Shown here: positions 36,970-47,646 of the stretch, in pieces
Layout: each line of letters starts with the position of its first letter
Numbering within the stretch: position 1 is the stretch's first letter
Assembly (NCBI RefSeq): GCF_014646915.1
Contig: NZ_BMOE01000001.1
Coordinates: forward strand, 124,001-188,000
Direction of reading: 5' to 3'
From: Deinococcus aquiradiocola
GTDB lineage: Bacteria > Deinococcota > Deinococci > Deinococcales > Deinococcaceae
Length of the DNA: 64,000 bases
Notes under the pieces: model-generated
Database searches by the model: none
What the model saw: only the letters and a program-made list of their open reading frames with translations
Told to the model about the DNA's origin: nothing
Made by a program: the position numbers and the translations under genes

Positions 36970-39740
36970 AGCCCGTGAGGCTGCAGGTGCAGGGCTTCAT
37001 GCCGTTCCGGCTGCATCAGGAGGTGGAGTTCACGGGCCTGGACCTGTTCGCCATCGTCGGCCCGACCGGCAGCGGCAAGAGCGCCCTGCTGGACGCCATG
37101 ACCTTCGCGCTGTACGGGCAGACGCCGCGCCTCGGGGCGAGCGGCATGGAGGCCCTCATCTCGCAGAACGAGCAGGGCGCGTCCGTCAACCTGGAGTTCG
37201 AGGTGCGCGGACAGCGGCACCGCGTGGCCCGCACGCGCGGCCGCAAGGCCAGCCAGAACGCCCTCACCTTCGAGAGCTGGCACCCGGACGACTCGCCCGC
37301 CGCCGGACGCTGGGTATCGCGCGCCAGCGGCAAGGTCACCGAGACCAACCAGCTGATCGTCGACACGGTCGGCCTGGACTACCAGGCGTTCACGCGCGCC
37401 GTGATGCTCCCGCAGGGCGAGTTCGCCACCTTCCTGAAAGGCAGGAGCAGCGAACGCCAGAAGCTCCTCGGGGACCTCCTGAACCTCGGCGAGGTGGGCG
37501 AGATGGCGTCCTTCGCCCGCGACCGCGCCCGCACGTACACCTCGCAGCTCACGGCGCGGCAGGCGCTGCTCGACAACGAGTACGCCGACGTCACGCAGGA
37601 CACCCTGACCGCTTGGACGGCCGAGCTTGCCGCTGCCGACGCGCGCGCCGAGACGCTGCGGGACGCGCGCGAGGACCTGACCGTGAGCGTCGCCCGCCAG
37701 CGGGAACTGGGGCAGCTGGTGCAGGCGCTCGCGGCGGCCCGCACGGCCCTCGACCGCCACGAGGCGCAGGGGGGTAGTGTCCGCGAGGGTGCAGGGCGGG
37801 CCGCTGCCGCGCGCCGTGTCGCGGCCGTCCTGCCGCTCACCGTGCAGGCCCGCCAGAGCGCCCTGGCCCTCGACCGGGCCACGCTCGCCGCGCAGCGCGC
37901 GCAGGACGCCCTGACCGTCACCGGGCGCGCCGCCGGGACGGCCGACACGGCCGTGCAGGCCGCCCTCGCGGCCCTGGACCGCATTCCCGCGCTGGAGGCC
38001 CGCATCGCCGCCCTGCGCGAAGCCGAAGGACTCGCCGTGCGCCTCAGGCTCGCCGGGGGCCGCCCCGACAGCACGCACCCGCAGCCGCTCCCCTGGGACG
38101 AGGCCCAGCACGGACAGGCCGCGCAGGCCGCCGAAAAGGCCCGCAAGAACGCCCTGGAACGCGTGAAGCTCGACGCGGAACGCGCCGCCCTGCAGCGCCG
38201 CCGCGCCGACCACACCCTCGAAGAACAGACGCAGGCCCGCGAACTCACCGAGCAGGACCGCGTGAAACGCGACGGGCTGAGCGGCAAGCAGCGACAGGAC
38301 ACCCTGAAGCAGGAACGCGACGCGCTGCAGGAACGCCTCGGCGTGCTCGCGCACCGCCACCTGCTGCACCCCGGCGAACCCTGCCCACTGTGCGAACAGA
38401 CGGTCCTCACCGTCCCCCCGCAGGACGCCGCCGAACCCGCCGCGCGCCTCGCCGTCCTGAACGACGAGATCAGCCGCCTCGAACTGACACTCGAAGCGCT
38501 CCGCACCCGCTACAACGACCTGAACGTCAACACCCGCGCCCGCGCCCGCACCCTGGACGGCGCCGCCACCCGCCTGCAGGAGGAACAGGAGCACCTCGAC
38601 CTGCGCGAATCGGACCTCCGGCAGGCCGAGACGACGCTCGCCGCCACAGTCCAGGGCGACCCCGCCGACCTCGCTGCCCGTTACCTCGCCGGACTGGCAG
38701 GGCAGCTGCGCGACATGGGCGGCCAGCCCACCCAGGAACTCGCCCGCGTGCAGGGCCAGATCCGTACGCTGCGAGACGCGCACGACACGGCACGGCAGGC
38801 GCACGCCCGGACGCAGGCCCAGCACGCCGCCGCCGCCGCGCAGGCCGACGCGGCCCGCACGCAGGAACACGAACGCGCCCGCGAAGCACAGGCCGCGCAG
38901 GACGCCCTGCACGCCCATCTCGCCCCGCTCGGCCTGAGCGCCGAGCAGGCCGAAGCGGCCGCCCTGCCCGAACTGGACATCCAGGCGCTCGAAACGGCCG
39001 CGCAGACGCACGAGGACCTCCGGCAACGCCTGAGCGCCGAACGCGCCGACCTCGAACGCCGCCTCGGCACGCAGACCTTCGACCCGGCCCAGCTCAGCAC
39101 CGCCGAACGCGAACTCGCGGGCCTCGACGCCGAGATCCGCGCCGCGCAGGGCCTCGCCGGACAGCTCACGCAGCGCCTCACGTCCGGACGCGAACGCCTC
39201 GCCCGCAAGACCGCCCTGGAAGACGAGGCGCGCGACCTCGCCGCCCGACTCGACACCTGGAAGACCCTCGCGTCGTCGCTCGGCGTGAGTGCCTTCCAGC
39301 AGTACCTGCTGCAGGAAGTCGAGTCGCGCCTCCTGAGCGGCGCGGGCCAGCTGCTGCTCGAAATCTCCGACGGCCGCTACCGCCTGCGCCTGCAGGACGG
39401 CGAGTACGCCGTCGAGGACCTCTGGAACGCGGGCGAGACGCGCGCCGTCCGCACCCTGTCGGGCGGGGAGACGTTCCTCGCCAGCCTGTCCCTCGCCATC
39501 GCCCTCTCCGACTATCTCGCCGGGAACCAGATCCTCGGCGCGCTGTTCCTCGACGAGGGCTTCGGGACGCTCGACCCGCAGGCGCTCGAAGCGGTCGCGG
39601 GCGCCCTGGAGAACCTCCGGACCGGGGGACGCATGGTGGGCGTCATCACGCACATCGAGAGCCTCTCCGAACGCCTCCCGCACCACCTGCTCGTCACCAA
39701 GAGCGCGGCAGGCAGCAGCGTCCACCGCCTCCAGAGCTGA
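36966..39740 (+). CDS. sbcC: SbcC (Rad50-like) SMC ATPase subunit
   Basis: The ATPase and coiled-coil partner of SbcD, 924 residues. Walker A is GPTGSGKSALLDAM at about residues 34-47; Ala/Glu/Arg-rich coiled coils flank the zinc hook CPLC at about 473-476 (in GEPCPLCEQT). The signature LSGGETFLASLSLAIALSD is at about 820-838 and Walker B LFLDEGFGTLD at about 860. All functional parts are present. The stop lies inside a 12-bp direct repeat. Confidence 0.97.
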   Translation: MKPVRLQVQGFMPFRLHQEVEFTGLDLFAIVGPTGSGKSALLDAMTFALYGQTPRLGASGMEALISQNEQGASVNLEFEVRGQRHRVARTRGRKASQNALTFESWHPDDSPAAGRWVSRASGKVTETNQLIVDTVGLDYQAFTRAVMLPQGEFATFLKGRSSERQKLLGDLLNLGEVGEMASFARDRARTYTSQLTARQALLDNEYADVTQDTLTAWTAELAAADARAETLRDAREDLTVSVARQRELGQLVQALAAARTALDRHEAQGGSVREGAGRAAAARRVAAVLPLTVQARQSALALDRATLAAQRAQDALTVTGRAAGTADTAVQAALAALDRIPALEARIAALREAEGLAVRLRLAGGRPDSTHPQPLPWDEAQHGQAAQAAEKARKNALERVKLDAERAALQRRRADHTLEEQTQARELTEQDRVKRDGLSGKQRQDTLKQERDALQERLGVLAHRHLLHPGEPCPLCEQTVLTVPPQDAAEPAARLAVLNDEISRLELTLEALRTRYNDLNVNTRARARTLDGAATRLQEEQEHLDLRESDLRQAETTLAATVQGDPADLAARYLAGLAGQLRDMGGQPTQELARVQGQIRTLRDAHDTARQAHARTQAQHAAAAAQADAARTQEHERAREAQAAQDALHAHLAPLGLSAEQAEAAALPELDIQALETAAQTHEDLRQRLSAERADLERRLGTQTFDPAQLSTAERELAGLDAEIRAAQGLAGQLTQRLTSGRERLARKTALEDEARDLAARLDTWKTLASSLGVSAFQQYLLQEVESRLLSGAGQLLLEISDGRYRLRLQDGEYAVEDLWNAGETRAVRTLSGGETFLASLSLAIALSDYLAGNQILGALFLDEGFGTLDPQALEAVAGALENLRTGGRMVGVITHIESLSERLPHHLLVTKSAAGSSVHRLQS

Positions 39741-39754
39741 TACGCCTCCAGAGC
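39726..39754 (+). repeat. 12-bp direct repeat across the sbcC stop codon
   Basis: CGCCTCCAGAGC occurs at 39726-39737 and 39743-39754, separated by TGATA. The first copy is the end of sbcC and the TGA is its stop. It may be a local slippage duplication, or a scar of an insertion near TGATAC, the end sequence of the inverted-repeat element. Confidence 0.55.
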
Positions 39755-39765
39755 CGACACAAGGG

Positions 39766-39791
39766 CGCGCCCCGGCGTTGGCCGGGGCGCG
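39766..39791. terminator. Hairpin between sbcC and the secreted-protein gene
   Basis: A perfect 11-bp stem CGCGCCCCGGC/GCCGGGGCGCG with a GTTG loop in a convergent gap; weak tails. Confidence 0.55.
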
Positions 39792-39817
39792 AGGACTGCG
39801 TGAGGTTCAGGCTGAGG

Positions 39818-40339
39818 TCAGAGGCGCTTCTGGATGGCCATCAGGCTGGGGGTGCTCTTCCAGCTCATGCCCTTGTCGACGTACATCTTGGCGGTGGTCT
39901 TGTCGCCGCGGTTCAGGGCGATGTAGGCGAGCTTGGCGGCGCTCAGCGCGGCCCAGTCCTTCTCGGCGTCCGTCAGGTCGCTCAGCTTGGTCCAGACGTT
40001 GTACGCGTTGATCCACCACTGGGTCTTGGTGTACAGCTGGCCCAGGTACGCGGTGTAGTCGCGGTTGCCCATGTCGCCGCTCGCGGCCATGTAGGCGGCG
40101 TCCACGGCGGCCTTCCAGAGCGTGCGGTCGTAGAAGGGGATGGGGTAGGCCACGTCGGCCTGCGTGGCGTACTCCTGCGCCTTGGCGAAGCTCTCCTCCG
40201 GGGTCATCGCCGGGGCCGCCATCATGGCCGGAGCGGTGGTCTCGGTGGTCGTGGTGGTGGTGGTGGTCGTCTGGGCGGCGGCGAGGCTTCCCATGGCGAA
40301 GGCGGTCAGGATGAGAATCTTTTTCATATCAAGTCGCAT
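39818..40339 (-). CDS. Secreted protein with Thr-rich N-terminus, TPR-like
   Basis: A 173-residue exported protein with signal peptide KKILILTAFAMGSLAAAQ, a run of nine Thr, then an all-helical region (TPEESFAKAQEYATQAD, AALSAAKLAYIALNRGD, AKMYVDKGM) that looks like short TPR-type helix pairs. No catalytic motif is seen. The ATG at 40339 is 11 nt after a TACACT box; an ATG at 40327 is also possible. It is divergent from the beta-propeller gene, so both may act in the periplasm or envelope. Confidence 0.75.
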   Translation of the reverse strand: MRLDMKKILILTAFAMGSLAAAQTTTTTTTTTETTAPAMMAAPAMTPEESFAKAQEYATQADVAYPIPFYDRTLWKAAVDAAYMAASGDMGNRDYTAYLGQLYTKTQWWINAYNVWTKLSDLTDAEKDWAALSAAKLAYIALNRGDKTTAKMYVDKGMSWKSTPSLMAIQKRL

Positions 40340-40350
40340 CTTAGGGCGCT

Positions 40351-40372
40351 AGTGTACGGACGTCCACCGTAC
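40351..40372 (-). promoter_or_regulatory. -10 box and inverted repeat upstream of the secreted-protein gene
   Basis: TACACT (40351-40356) on the minus strand overlaps an inverted repeat GTACGG-N7-CCGTAC (40354-40372). A protein bound there would block or bend the promoter. No -35 is evident. Confidence 0.4.
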
Positions 40373-40425
40373 CCCCGCCCTTTCATAAGCTTTTCTAAGA
40401 AAGCGTAAAGGAGTTCCTTCAAGTC

Positions 40426-42183
40426 ATGAGAATCAGACTTTTTACCGCGCTGCTCACCACGTCCCTGCTGGGCGTGCTGCCGGGCGCGTCCAGCACCGCC
40501 GCCACCGCCCCCCAGATCAGCTGGACCAAGGACCTGAAAGTCATCGGTTCCGTGAGCGTCGCCCCAAGCGGCGACCTGTACTTCATCGGCGCGGACGCCA
40601 AACTGCACCACACCGACTCGCGCGGCGTGGAGAAATGGAACTTCACCTTCGGTGACATCGGCCGGGCCGAGCCGATCGTGCTGCCCGGCGGTGGCGTCAT
40701 CGCGGGCAGTTACGACGACACCCTGTACTCCATCGACCCGTCCGGCAAGCTCGTCTGGAAGACGAAGCTCGACGGTGACATCTACGCCACCCCGGCGCTG
40801 CGGGCCGACGGGAGCATCGTCGCCGCGACGGCGGGCGGCAGCGTGTACGCCCTCGACGCGGGCGGCCGCGTCCTGTGGCAGTACCGGGCGTCCGGCCCGG
40901 TCTTCAGCAGTCCGGCCGTGGACCTGAACGGCAACATCACGTTCGGGTCGCAGACGGGACGCGTCACGTCCCTCGACGCGTCCGGCCGGGAACGTTGGAC
41001 CTTCCAGGCGGGCTCGTCCGTGTTCAGCAGTCCGGCCCTCGACGCGGCCGGGAACGTGTACTTCGGGTCGGGGGACCGCAAGGTGTACGCCCTCGACCCG
41101 TCCGGGCAGCTGCGCTGGTCGGCCGGCACGCGCCTCTTCGTGAACGCGAGCCCCATCGTGACCGCGACCGGCCTGGTCGTCGTCGCGAGCTACGACGGGA
41201 ACCTGTACGCCTTCAACGCGGACGGCGTGCCCGCCTGGACCTTCAGTCTCGGCAACCCCACCGCCGCGCCCGCCGTGGAACTCAGCGACGGGACGCTGGT
41301 GGTCGGGGACCTGGGCGGCACGCTGCACGCCGTGGGCGTGAACGGCACGGAACTGTGGAAGATCAACCCGAACCTGAAGATCGACACGTCCGTGTCCGTG
41401 TCGGACGCGGGCACCCTGTACTTCAGCACGCAGGGCGGCAACCTGAGCGCCATCACGGGCCAGAAACCGCAGGCGAACGGCCCGTGGAGCTCGTACCGGG
41501 TCACGCCGTCCGGCGTGGGCCGCACCCTGACGCCCGCCGAGGCCGCCGCGCGCACGCAGGCGATCCGCGTGGCCGCCACGCGCCCGGTGACGACCGCGCC
41601 CGTCGCGCAGCCGAAGCCCGGCACAGCCCCCGCCCCGAAACCCGGCACGCCCACCCCCACCACCCCGAAACCCGGCACGCCGACCACGGGCACGCCCGGC
41701 ACCGTGCCCCCGGCACCCACCACGCCCGCCCCCACACCTCCCACTGCGCCTGCTCCCACGCCGGAACAGCTGGCCGCGCAGGCCGCCCAGACCGCGAAGC
41801 TCGCCGCCACGCAGGCCGGACGCGGCGCGCGCGCTCAGGACGGCGTGGTGTACCTGCCGCTCACGGAACTCACGGCGGCCCTTCAGGCGCAGCTTCTCGT
41901 CCGCACCAACGTCAGCGCCACCCTCGCGCCCTACGCGGGCAGCGCGCAGAGCCTGCCGCCCGTCACGCTCACCGTCCGTACCCTGGACGGCCGCGCGTAC
42001 GTGCCGCTGTCCGGCCTGACCCTCCTCCGAGGCAGCCGCACCCGCTACACGCCTGCCACCCGCACCTACGACCTGAACCTCGGGGACCGCACCGTCCTGA
42101 GCGTCCCTCTTGACCTCGCGGGGCTGCTGAAACCGCAGGCCGCGCCCGAGTACCCGGACGTGGTCCGCAAACCCAGGACCTGA
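40426..42183 (+). CDS. Exported PQQ-like beta-propeller protein with Pro/Thr linker
   Basis: A 585-residue protein with signal peptide (RIRLFTALLTTSLLGVLPG). Residues about 30-350 form an eight-bladed PQQ-repeat-type propeller, seen in repeats such as GSYDDTLYSIDPSGKLVW, VYALDAGGRVLWQY and VYALDPSGQLRW; this resembles BamB or quinoprotein folds, though cofactor residues are not evident. A linker of Pro, Thr and Lys (about 390-445) leads to a small C-terminal domain (about 460-585) like a copper-amine-oxidase N-terminal fold (YVPLSGLTLLRG). An AAGGAG site precedes the ATG by 12 nt. The function is unknown. Confidence 0.8.
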   Translation: MRIRLFTALLTTSLLGVLPGASSTAATAPQISWTKDLKVIGSVSVAPSGDLYFIGADAKLHHTDSRGVEKWNFTFGDIGRAEPIVLPGGGVIAGSYDDTLYSIDPSGKLVWKTKLDGDIYATPALRADGSIVAATAGGSVYALDAGGRVLWQYRASGPVFSSPAVDLNGNITFGSQTGRVTSLDASGRERWTFQAGSSVFSSPALDAAGNVYFGSGDRKVYALDPSGQLRWSAGTRLFVNASPIVTATGLVVVASYDGNLYAFNADGVPAWTFSLGNPTAAPAVELSDGTLVVGDLGGTLHAVGVNGTELWKINPNLKIDTSVSVSDAGTLYFSTQGGNLSAITGQKPQANGPWSSYRVTPSGVGRTLTPAEAAARTQAIRVAATRPVTTAPVAQPKPGTAPAPKPGTPTPTTPKPGTPTTGTPGTVPPAPTTPAPTPPTAPAPTPEQLAAQAAQTAKLAATQAGRGARAQDGVVYLPLTELTAALQAQLLVRTNVSATLAPYAGSAQSLPPVTLTVRTLDGRAYVPLSGLTLLRGSRTRYTPATRTYDLNLGDRTVLSVPLDLAGLLKPQAAPEYPDVVRKPRT

Positions 42184-42201
42184 ACGCCCCACCCTGGCAG
42201 A

Positions 42202-42240
42202 CGCAGGCCCACCTCCCGGAACAGGGGGGGTGGGCCTGCG
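42202..42240. terminator. Bidirectional hairpin between the propeller gene and the SDR
   Basis: A perfect 12-bp stem (42202-42213 with 42229-42240) in a convergent gap, 18 nt after one stop codon and 14 nt from the other. Confidence 0.65.
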
Positions 42241-42254
42241 CCTGTTCGGCCTTC

Positions 42255-42998
42255 TTACACGGGGCGTCCCGCCATCATGAAGCTGGCCGTCATGCCCCCG
42301 TCGATGGGCAGGATGACGCCCGTGATGAAGCTCGCCTCCGGCGACCCCAGGAAGTACACGGCCTGCGCCACCTCCCTCGGCTCCCCGATGCGGCGCAGCG
42401 CGTGCAGGTCCTCGTAGTCGCGGCGCGTCTGCGCGGGGTCGGCGGACGCGTCGATGGACGCCATGACCGCCTCGGTGCTGATCGCTCCGGGCGCCACGGC
42501 ATTCACGCGCAGGCCACGCGGCGCGAGGTCCAGGCACATGGCGCGCGTGAGGTTCACGAGGCCCCCCTTGGAACTGTTGTACGCGGCGTTGTCCTGCTCC
42601 GCGAACAGCCCCTGCACGCTCGCCACGTTCACGACCGCGCCGCCCTGCGGGAGCAGCGAGATCAGTTCCCGCACCAGCATCAGCGGGGCGCTGAGGTTCA
42701 CGTCCAGCGTGCGCTGCCAGCCGCTCTCGCTGACGTCCAGCACGCTGCCGTGCGCGCCCTGGTACGCGGCGTTGTTCACGAGCACGTCCACCCGCCCCAG
42801 CTTCTCCCTCGCCGCGCGCGCAATCCGGGCGCGGCCCGCCCTGCTCGCCACGTCGGCCTTCAGGCGCTCCTGGCCCTTCAGGGCGGGCGGCAGCGTCAGG
42901 TCCACGCTCAGCACGTGCGCCCCACGTTCCGCGTACAGTTCCGCAATCGCGCGCCCGATCCCTCTGGCCGCGCCCGTCACCACCACATTCACCGTCAT
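42255..42998 (-). CDS. Short-chain dehydrogenase/reductase
   Basis: A 247-residue classical [11 protein letters not shown] loop at about residues 8-15, NNAAY at about 76, catalytic Ser region NVASVQG and YNSSKGG at about 142-148, and the [11 protein letters not shown]-terminal block common to 3-oxoacyl-ACP reductase-like members. The ATG at 42998 has GGAG 3 nt upstream; the frame is open to 43112. It is divergent from the sugar kinase gene, which may hint at a polyol or sugar substrate, but this is speculative. Confidence 0.9.
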   Translation of the reverse strand: MTVNVVVTGAARGIGRAIAELYAERGAHVLSVDLTLPPALKGQERLKADVASRAGRARIARAAREKLGRVDVLVNNAAYQGAHGSVLDVSESGWQRTLDVNLSAPLMLVRELISLLPQGGAVVNVASVQGLFAEQDNAAYNSSKGGLVNLTRAMCLDLAPRGLRVNAVAPGAISTEAVMASIDASADPAQTRRDYEDLHALRRIGEPREVAQAVYFLGSPEASFITGVILPIDGGMTASFMMAGRPV

Positions 42999-43128
42999 GC
43001 GCTCCAGTGTCGGGGCGTTCATGGGCGTGGATGGTCGCCCAGCCCACCGGGTAAACGCCAGATCAAGCCGGGGGCGGAAGGGAGGGGGCCTGTGCAGCCG
43101 TCCCGCACGCACTGGGGCGGCGTTCCTC

Positions 43129-43134
43129 TACACT
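43129..43134 (+). promoter_or_regulatory. -10 box of the PfkB-family kinase gene (leaderless)
   Basis: TACACT, 6 nt before the ATG at 43141. Confidence 0.5.
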
Positions 43135-43140
43135 CAGCGC

Positions 43141-44067
43141 ATGACTCAGGACAGCGTGGCGACCCTACCGCTCATCGTCAGTGCCGGTGAGGCCCTGACC
43201 GACCTCGTGACCGCAGGCGGCAACCGCTGGGAGGCGCACCCCGGCGGCGCGGCATGGAACGTCGCCCGTGCCGTGTCTGCCCTCGGCGTGCCTGCCGCGT
43301 TCGCGGGCGCGGTCGGGCAGGACAACTTCGGCGAGGACCTCGCGGAGGCGTCACGTGCGTCGGGACTCGACCCGAGGTTCATGCAGCACGCGCCAGAGCC
43401 GACCCTGCTGGCCGTGGTGTACAGCGTCACGCCGCCCGCGTACCGCTTCCTGGGCGAGAACAGCGCCGACCTGACCTTCGACGCGGCCGCCCTCCCGCAC
43501 GGCTGGACGGGCGCGGCCCGCTGGCTGCACCTGGGCGGCATCAGCCTCGCGCGGCAACCGCTGGCGGACACGCTGCTGCGCGTCATGGACGACGCGAAGG
43601 CCGCCGGGGTGCGCGTCAGCTTCGACCCGAACGCCCGCATCGTGCACCGCGACCCCGCGTACCGCCCGATTTTCGAGCGCGTCATGCGGCAGGCGGACCT
43701 CATCAAGCTGTCCGACGAGGACCTGTGCTTCTTCTTCCCGGACCACGACGAGGCGGCCGCGATGCGCGTCCTGCGCGGCCTGAACAGTCAGTCGCCCATC
43801 GTCATCACGCGCGGCGGGGACGGCGCCAGCCTGTACCACGCGGCGGGCCGGGCGGACCTGCCCGCCCCGCGCGTGCAGGTGGCCGACACGGTCGGCGCGG
43901 GCGACGCGCTGTGCGCGGGCCTGCTCGTGAGCGCCACGCAGCGCCCGGACGCCATCTGGCCGGAGCACCTCGCGTTCGCGCTGCGGGTCGCGTCGGCCGC
44001 GTGCTCCAGGCCGGGCGCGTTCGCGCCGAGCCGCTCGGACGTGGCGGCCCTCTTCCCGGACCGCTGA
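43141..44067 (+). CDS. PfkB-family carbohydrate kinase (fructokinase-like)
   Basis: A 308-residue ribokinase-fold enzyme that phosphorylates a sugar with ATP. The N-terminal signature [15 protein letters not shown] at about residues 35-49 and the C-terminal signature [14 protein letters not shown] at about 247-260, with its catalytic Asp, are both intact. [11 protein letters not shown] at the start is typical of bacterial fructokinases. No transporter or regulator for a sugar is adjacent, so the substrate remains open. Confidence 0.9.
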   Translation: MTQDSVATLPLIVSAGEALTDLVTAGGNRWEAHPGGAAWNVARAVSALGVPAAFAGAVGQDNFGEDLAEASRASGLDPRFMQHAPEPTLLAVVYSVTPPAYRFLGENSADLTFDAAALPHGWTGAARWLHLGGISLARQPLADTLLRVMDDAKAAGVRVSFDPNARIVHRDPAYRPIFERVMRQADLIKLSDEDLCFFFPDHDEAAAMRVLRGLNSQSPIVITRGGDGASLYHAAGRADLPAPRVQVADTVGAGDALCAGLLVSATQRPDAIWPEHLAFALRVASAACSRPGAFAPSRSDVAALFPDR

Positions 44068-44122
44068 CCCGGCCTCCGGGCGGGCGGCGAGCGGGGTATA
44101 CCGTTCCATTACCTGAACCCGC

Positions 44123-44128
44123 TAGAGT
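44123..44128 (+). promoter_or_regulatory. -10 box of the cytochrome c gene (leaderless)
   Basis: TAGAGT, 5 nt before the ATG at 44134. Confidence 0.45.
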
Positions 44129-44133
44129 GACGT

Positions 44134-44466
44134 ATGTCCCGAATCCTTCCCCTGATGGTGCTGCTCGCCGGAACCTCCCTCGCTGCCGTCAACGTCAAGT
44201 CAGGGCAGGCCATCTACACCGCCAACTGCGCCGGATGCCACGGTGCCAAGGCCCAGGGGAACGTCGGCCCGAACCTGCACGAGGCCGCCGGGTGGAGCGC
44301 CGCGATCTTCAGGCGCGCCATGCTGAAGAGCGTCGACGATCACGGCGTGGCCCTCAAGGCCCCCATGCCCAACTGGGGCAAGATCGGCTTCGCGGGCGAC
44401 AAGGGCAAGGCGCCCACCACCACCGAGATCAGCAACCTGCAGGCGTACCTCAAGACCCTCAAGTAA
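44134..44466 (+). CDS. Small class I cytochrome c, exported
   Basis: A 110-residue monohaem cytochrome with a Sec signal peptide (SRILPLMVLLAGTSLA). The haem site CAGCHG has Cys32, Cys35 and His36, and a Met in KAPMPNWG at about residue 77 is the likely sixth ligand. It would carry electrons between membrane complexes on the outer face of the cytoplasmic membrane. No oxidase or reductase gene is adjacent. Confidence 0.92.
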   Translation: MSRILPLMVLLAGTSLAAVNVKSGQAIYTANCAGCHGAKAQGNVGPNLHEAAGWSAAIFRRAMLKSVDDHGVALKAPMPNWGKIGFAGDKGKAPTTTEISNLQAYLKTLK

Positions 44467-44482
44467 GGGAAGGTCCGCACAG

Positions 44483-44522
44483 CACGGGCGCCCCGCCAGA
44501 GACTTCCGGCAGGGCGCCCGTG
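44483..44522. terminator. Hairpin between cytochrome c and hslO
   Basis: An 11-bp perfect stem (44483-44493 with 44512-44522) enclosing an 18-nt loop in a convergent gap. Confidence 0.55.
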
Positions 44523-44565
44523 TCATGGCGTGGCTGTGTGCGGATTCAGGCGAACGTGAAGATGT

Positions 44566-45513
44566 TCAGGCCTGCGCGTGGGGCGCGTCGCCTTCCGCGT
44601 CCAGGGCGGCGATCTCGTCGGGCGTGATCTGGTAGTGCTCGTTGCACCAGTGGCACACGACCTCCTGCCCGCCCTCCTTCATCATGTCCTGCCGTTCCTG
44701 CATCCCGAAGTACAGCAGGCTGTTCTTGGCCTTCTGGCGGGAGCAGCGGCACTTGAAGCGCGCGGGCTGCGCCTGCGTGACCACCTGCAGGTCCAGGCCG
44801 TCGGCGGCGCGCTCCATGACTTCCAGCAGGCTGCGCTGCCGGAGGTTGTCGGTGATGGGGCCCATGGCGCGCACGTTCGCTTCCAGCTGCCCGAGCGTCT
44901 CGTCGCTCGCGCCGGGCATCGCCTGCACCAGCAGGCCGCCGCTGCGCGCGACACGGCCGCCTTCCTCGTACACGCCGAGCAGCACGGCGCTGGGGATCTG
45001 CTCGGACGCCGCGAGGTAGTTGGCGACGTCCTCGGCGATCTCGCCGCTGACGAGCGGGACGCTGCCGGTGTACGGTTCGGCGTTTTCCAGGAGGCGCGTC
45101 ACGGCGATCTCGCCGTCCGTGCCCACGATGCCGCTCACGTCGAGTTTGCCGTCCGTGTCGCGCACGGGCAGGTCGGCGCTCCCGTCGCGGACGTAGCCGC
45201 GCACCTGGCCGTCGGCGCTGCCTTCCGCGACGATCCAGCCGATGGGGCCGTCGCCCTGGATGCGGAGGGTGACGCGGCTGTCGGTCTTCTTGCCGAGCAC
45301 GATGGCGAGGAGCAGCGCGGCGCTCAGGGAGCGGCCGAGGGCGGCCGTGGCGGTCTTGGAGAGGTGGTGGCGCAGGCGGGCTTCCTCGACGATGGCGGTG
45401 CTGTCCACCGCGACGAGGCGCAGGGTCCCCTCGGCGGCGGTGCCGCGCAGGATGAAGCTGGCGGGATGGCCGTGGGTGTGGCCGGCGTCGGACGGAGTGG
45501 AAGGCAGAGTCAT
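44566..45513 (-). CDS. hslO: Redox-regulated chaperone Hsp33
   Basis: A cytosolic holdase that becomes active when its zinc cysteines are oxidised, protecting proteins under oxidative and heat stress. The four cysteines are present as CRC (at about residues 260-262, in FKCRCSRQK) and CHWC (at about 294-297), the CxC-CxxC arrangement of the family. The catalytic-like core [17 protein letters not shown] is at about 60-76. The length is 315 residues. The ATG follows a TAAGAT box by 6 nt. Confidence 0.96.
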   Translation of the reverse strand: MTLPSTPSDAGHTHGHPASFILRGTAAEGTLRLVAVDSTAIVEEARLRHHLSKTATAALGRSLSAALLLAIVLGKKTDSRVTLRIQGDGPIGWIVAEGSADGQVRGYVRDGSADLPVRDTDGKLDVSGIVGTDGEIAVTRLLENAEPYTGSVPLVSGEIAEDVANYLAASEQIPSAVLLGVYEEGGRVARSGGLLVQAMPGASDETLGQLEANVRAMGPITDNLRQRSLLEVMERAADGLDLQVVTQAQPARFKCRCSRQKAKNSLLYFGMQERQDMMKEGGQEVVCHWCNEHYQITPDEIAALDAEGDAPHAQA

Positions 45514-45519
45514 TAGAAA

Positions 45520-45525
45520 ATCTTA
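45520..45525 (-). promoter_or_regulatory. -10 box of hslO (leaderless)
   Basis: TAAGAT on the minus strand, 6 nt before the ATG at 45513. Confidence 0.5.
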
Positions 45526-45743
45526 CACGGGGGCACTCAAGTATGAAAGGAAGGGAGATCGCCATTCCCGCCCACATACCTGCACCACCCTTCATGACCC
45601 CTTAAAACAGCACGCGTCACTGGCTCATGCATCCCGGATACGCTAACCTTCCGTGTTCTGGCGGCCCGGCACGGGCCACGCCTCAGGGTCGAACGCCCGG
45701 CCCCGCGCAACGCAGCGGCCAGCCAAGACCGATTGGAGTCACC

Positions 45744-47489
<1,746 letters not shown>

Positions 47490-47518
47490 CCTGAACTGCC
47501 CGGCCAGCACGGGTGGGG

Positions 47519-47556
47519 GAGGGGAGGGCCGCACGAAGGTGCCTGGCCCTCCCCTC
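47519..47556 (+). terminator. First hairpin after the substrate-binding protein gene
   Basis: A perfect 12-bp stem GAGGGGAGGGCC/GGCCCTCCCCTC with a 14-nt loop, 30 nt after the stop codon. Confidence 0.5.
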
Positions 47557-47590
47557 GGTCATGACCGCCTGGTCAGAGAAAGCCAGTCGA

Positions 47591-47630
47591 CAAGAGGAGG
47601 CCGGGTCCACACGGACCCGGCCTCCTCTTG
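47591..47630. terminator. 18-bp bidirectional terminator hairpin
   Basis: A perfect 18-bp stem (47591-47608 with 47613-47630) with an ACAC loop and TTGTCCCC tail, in the convergent gap before the fasciclin gene. It is the longest perfect stem seen in the window. Confidence 0.7.
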
Positions 47631-47646
47631 TTGTCCCCTGCCGGTC

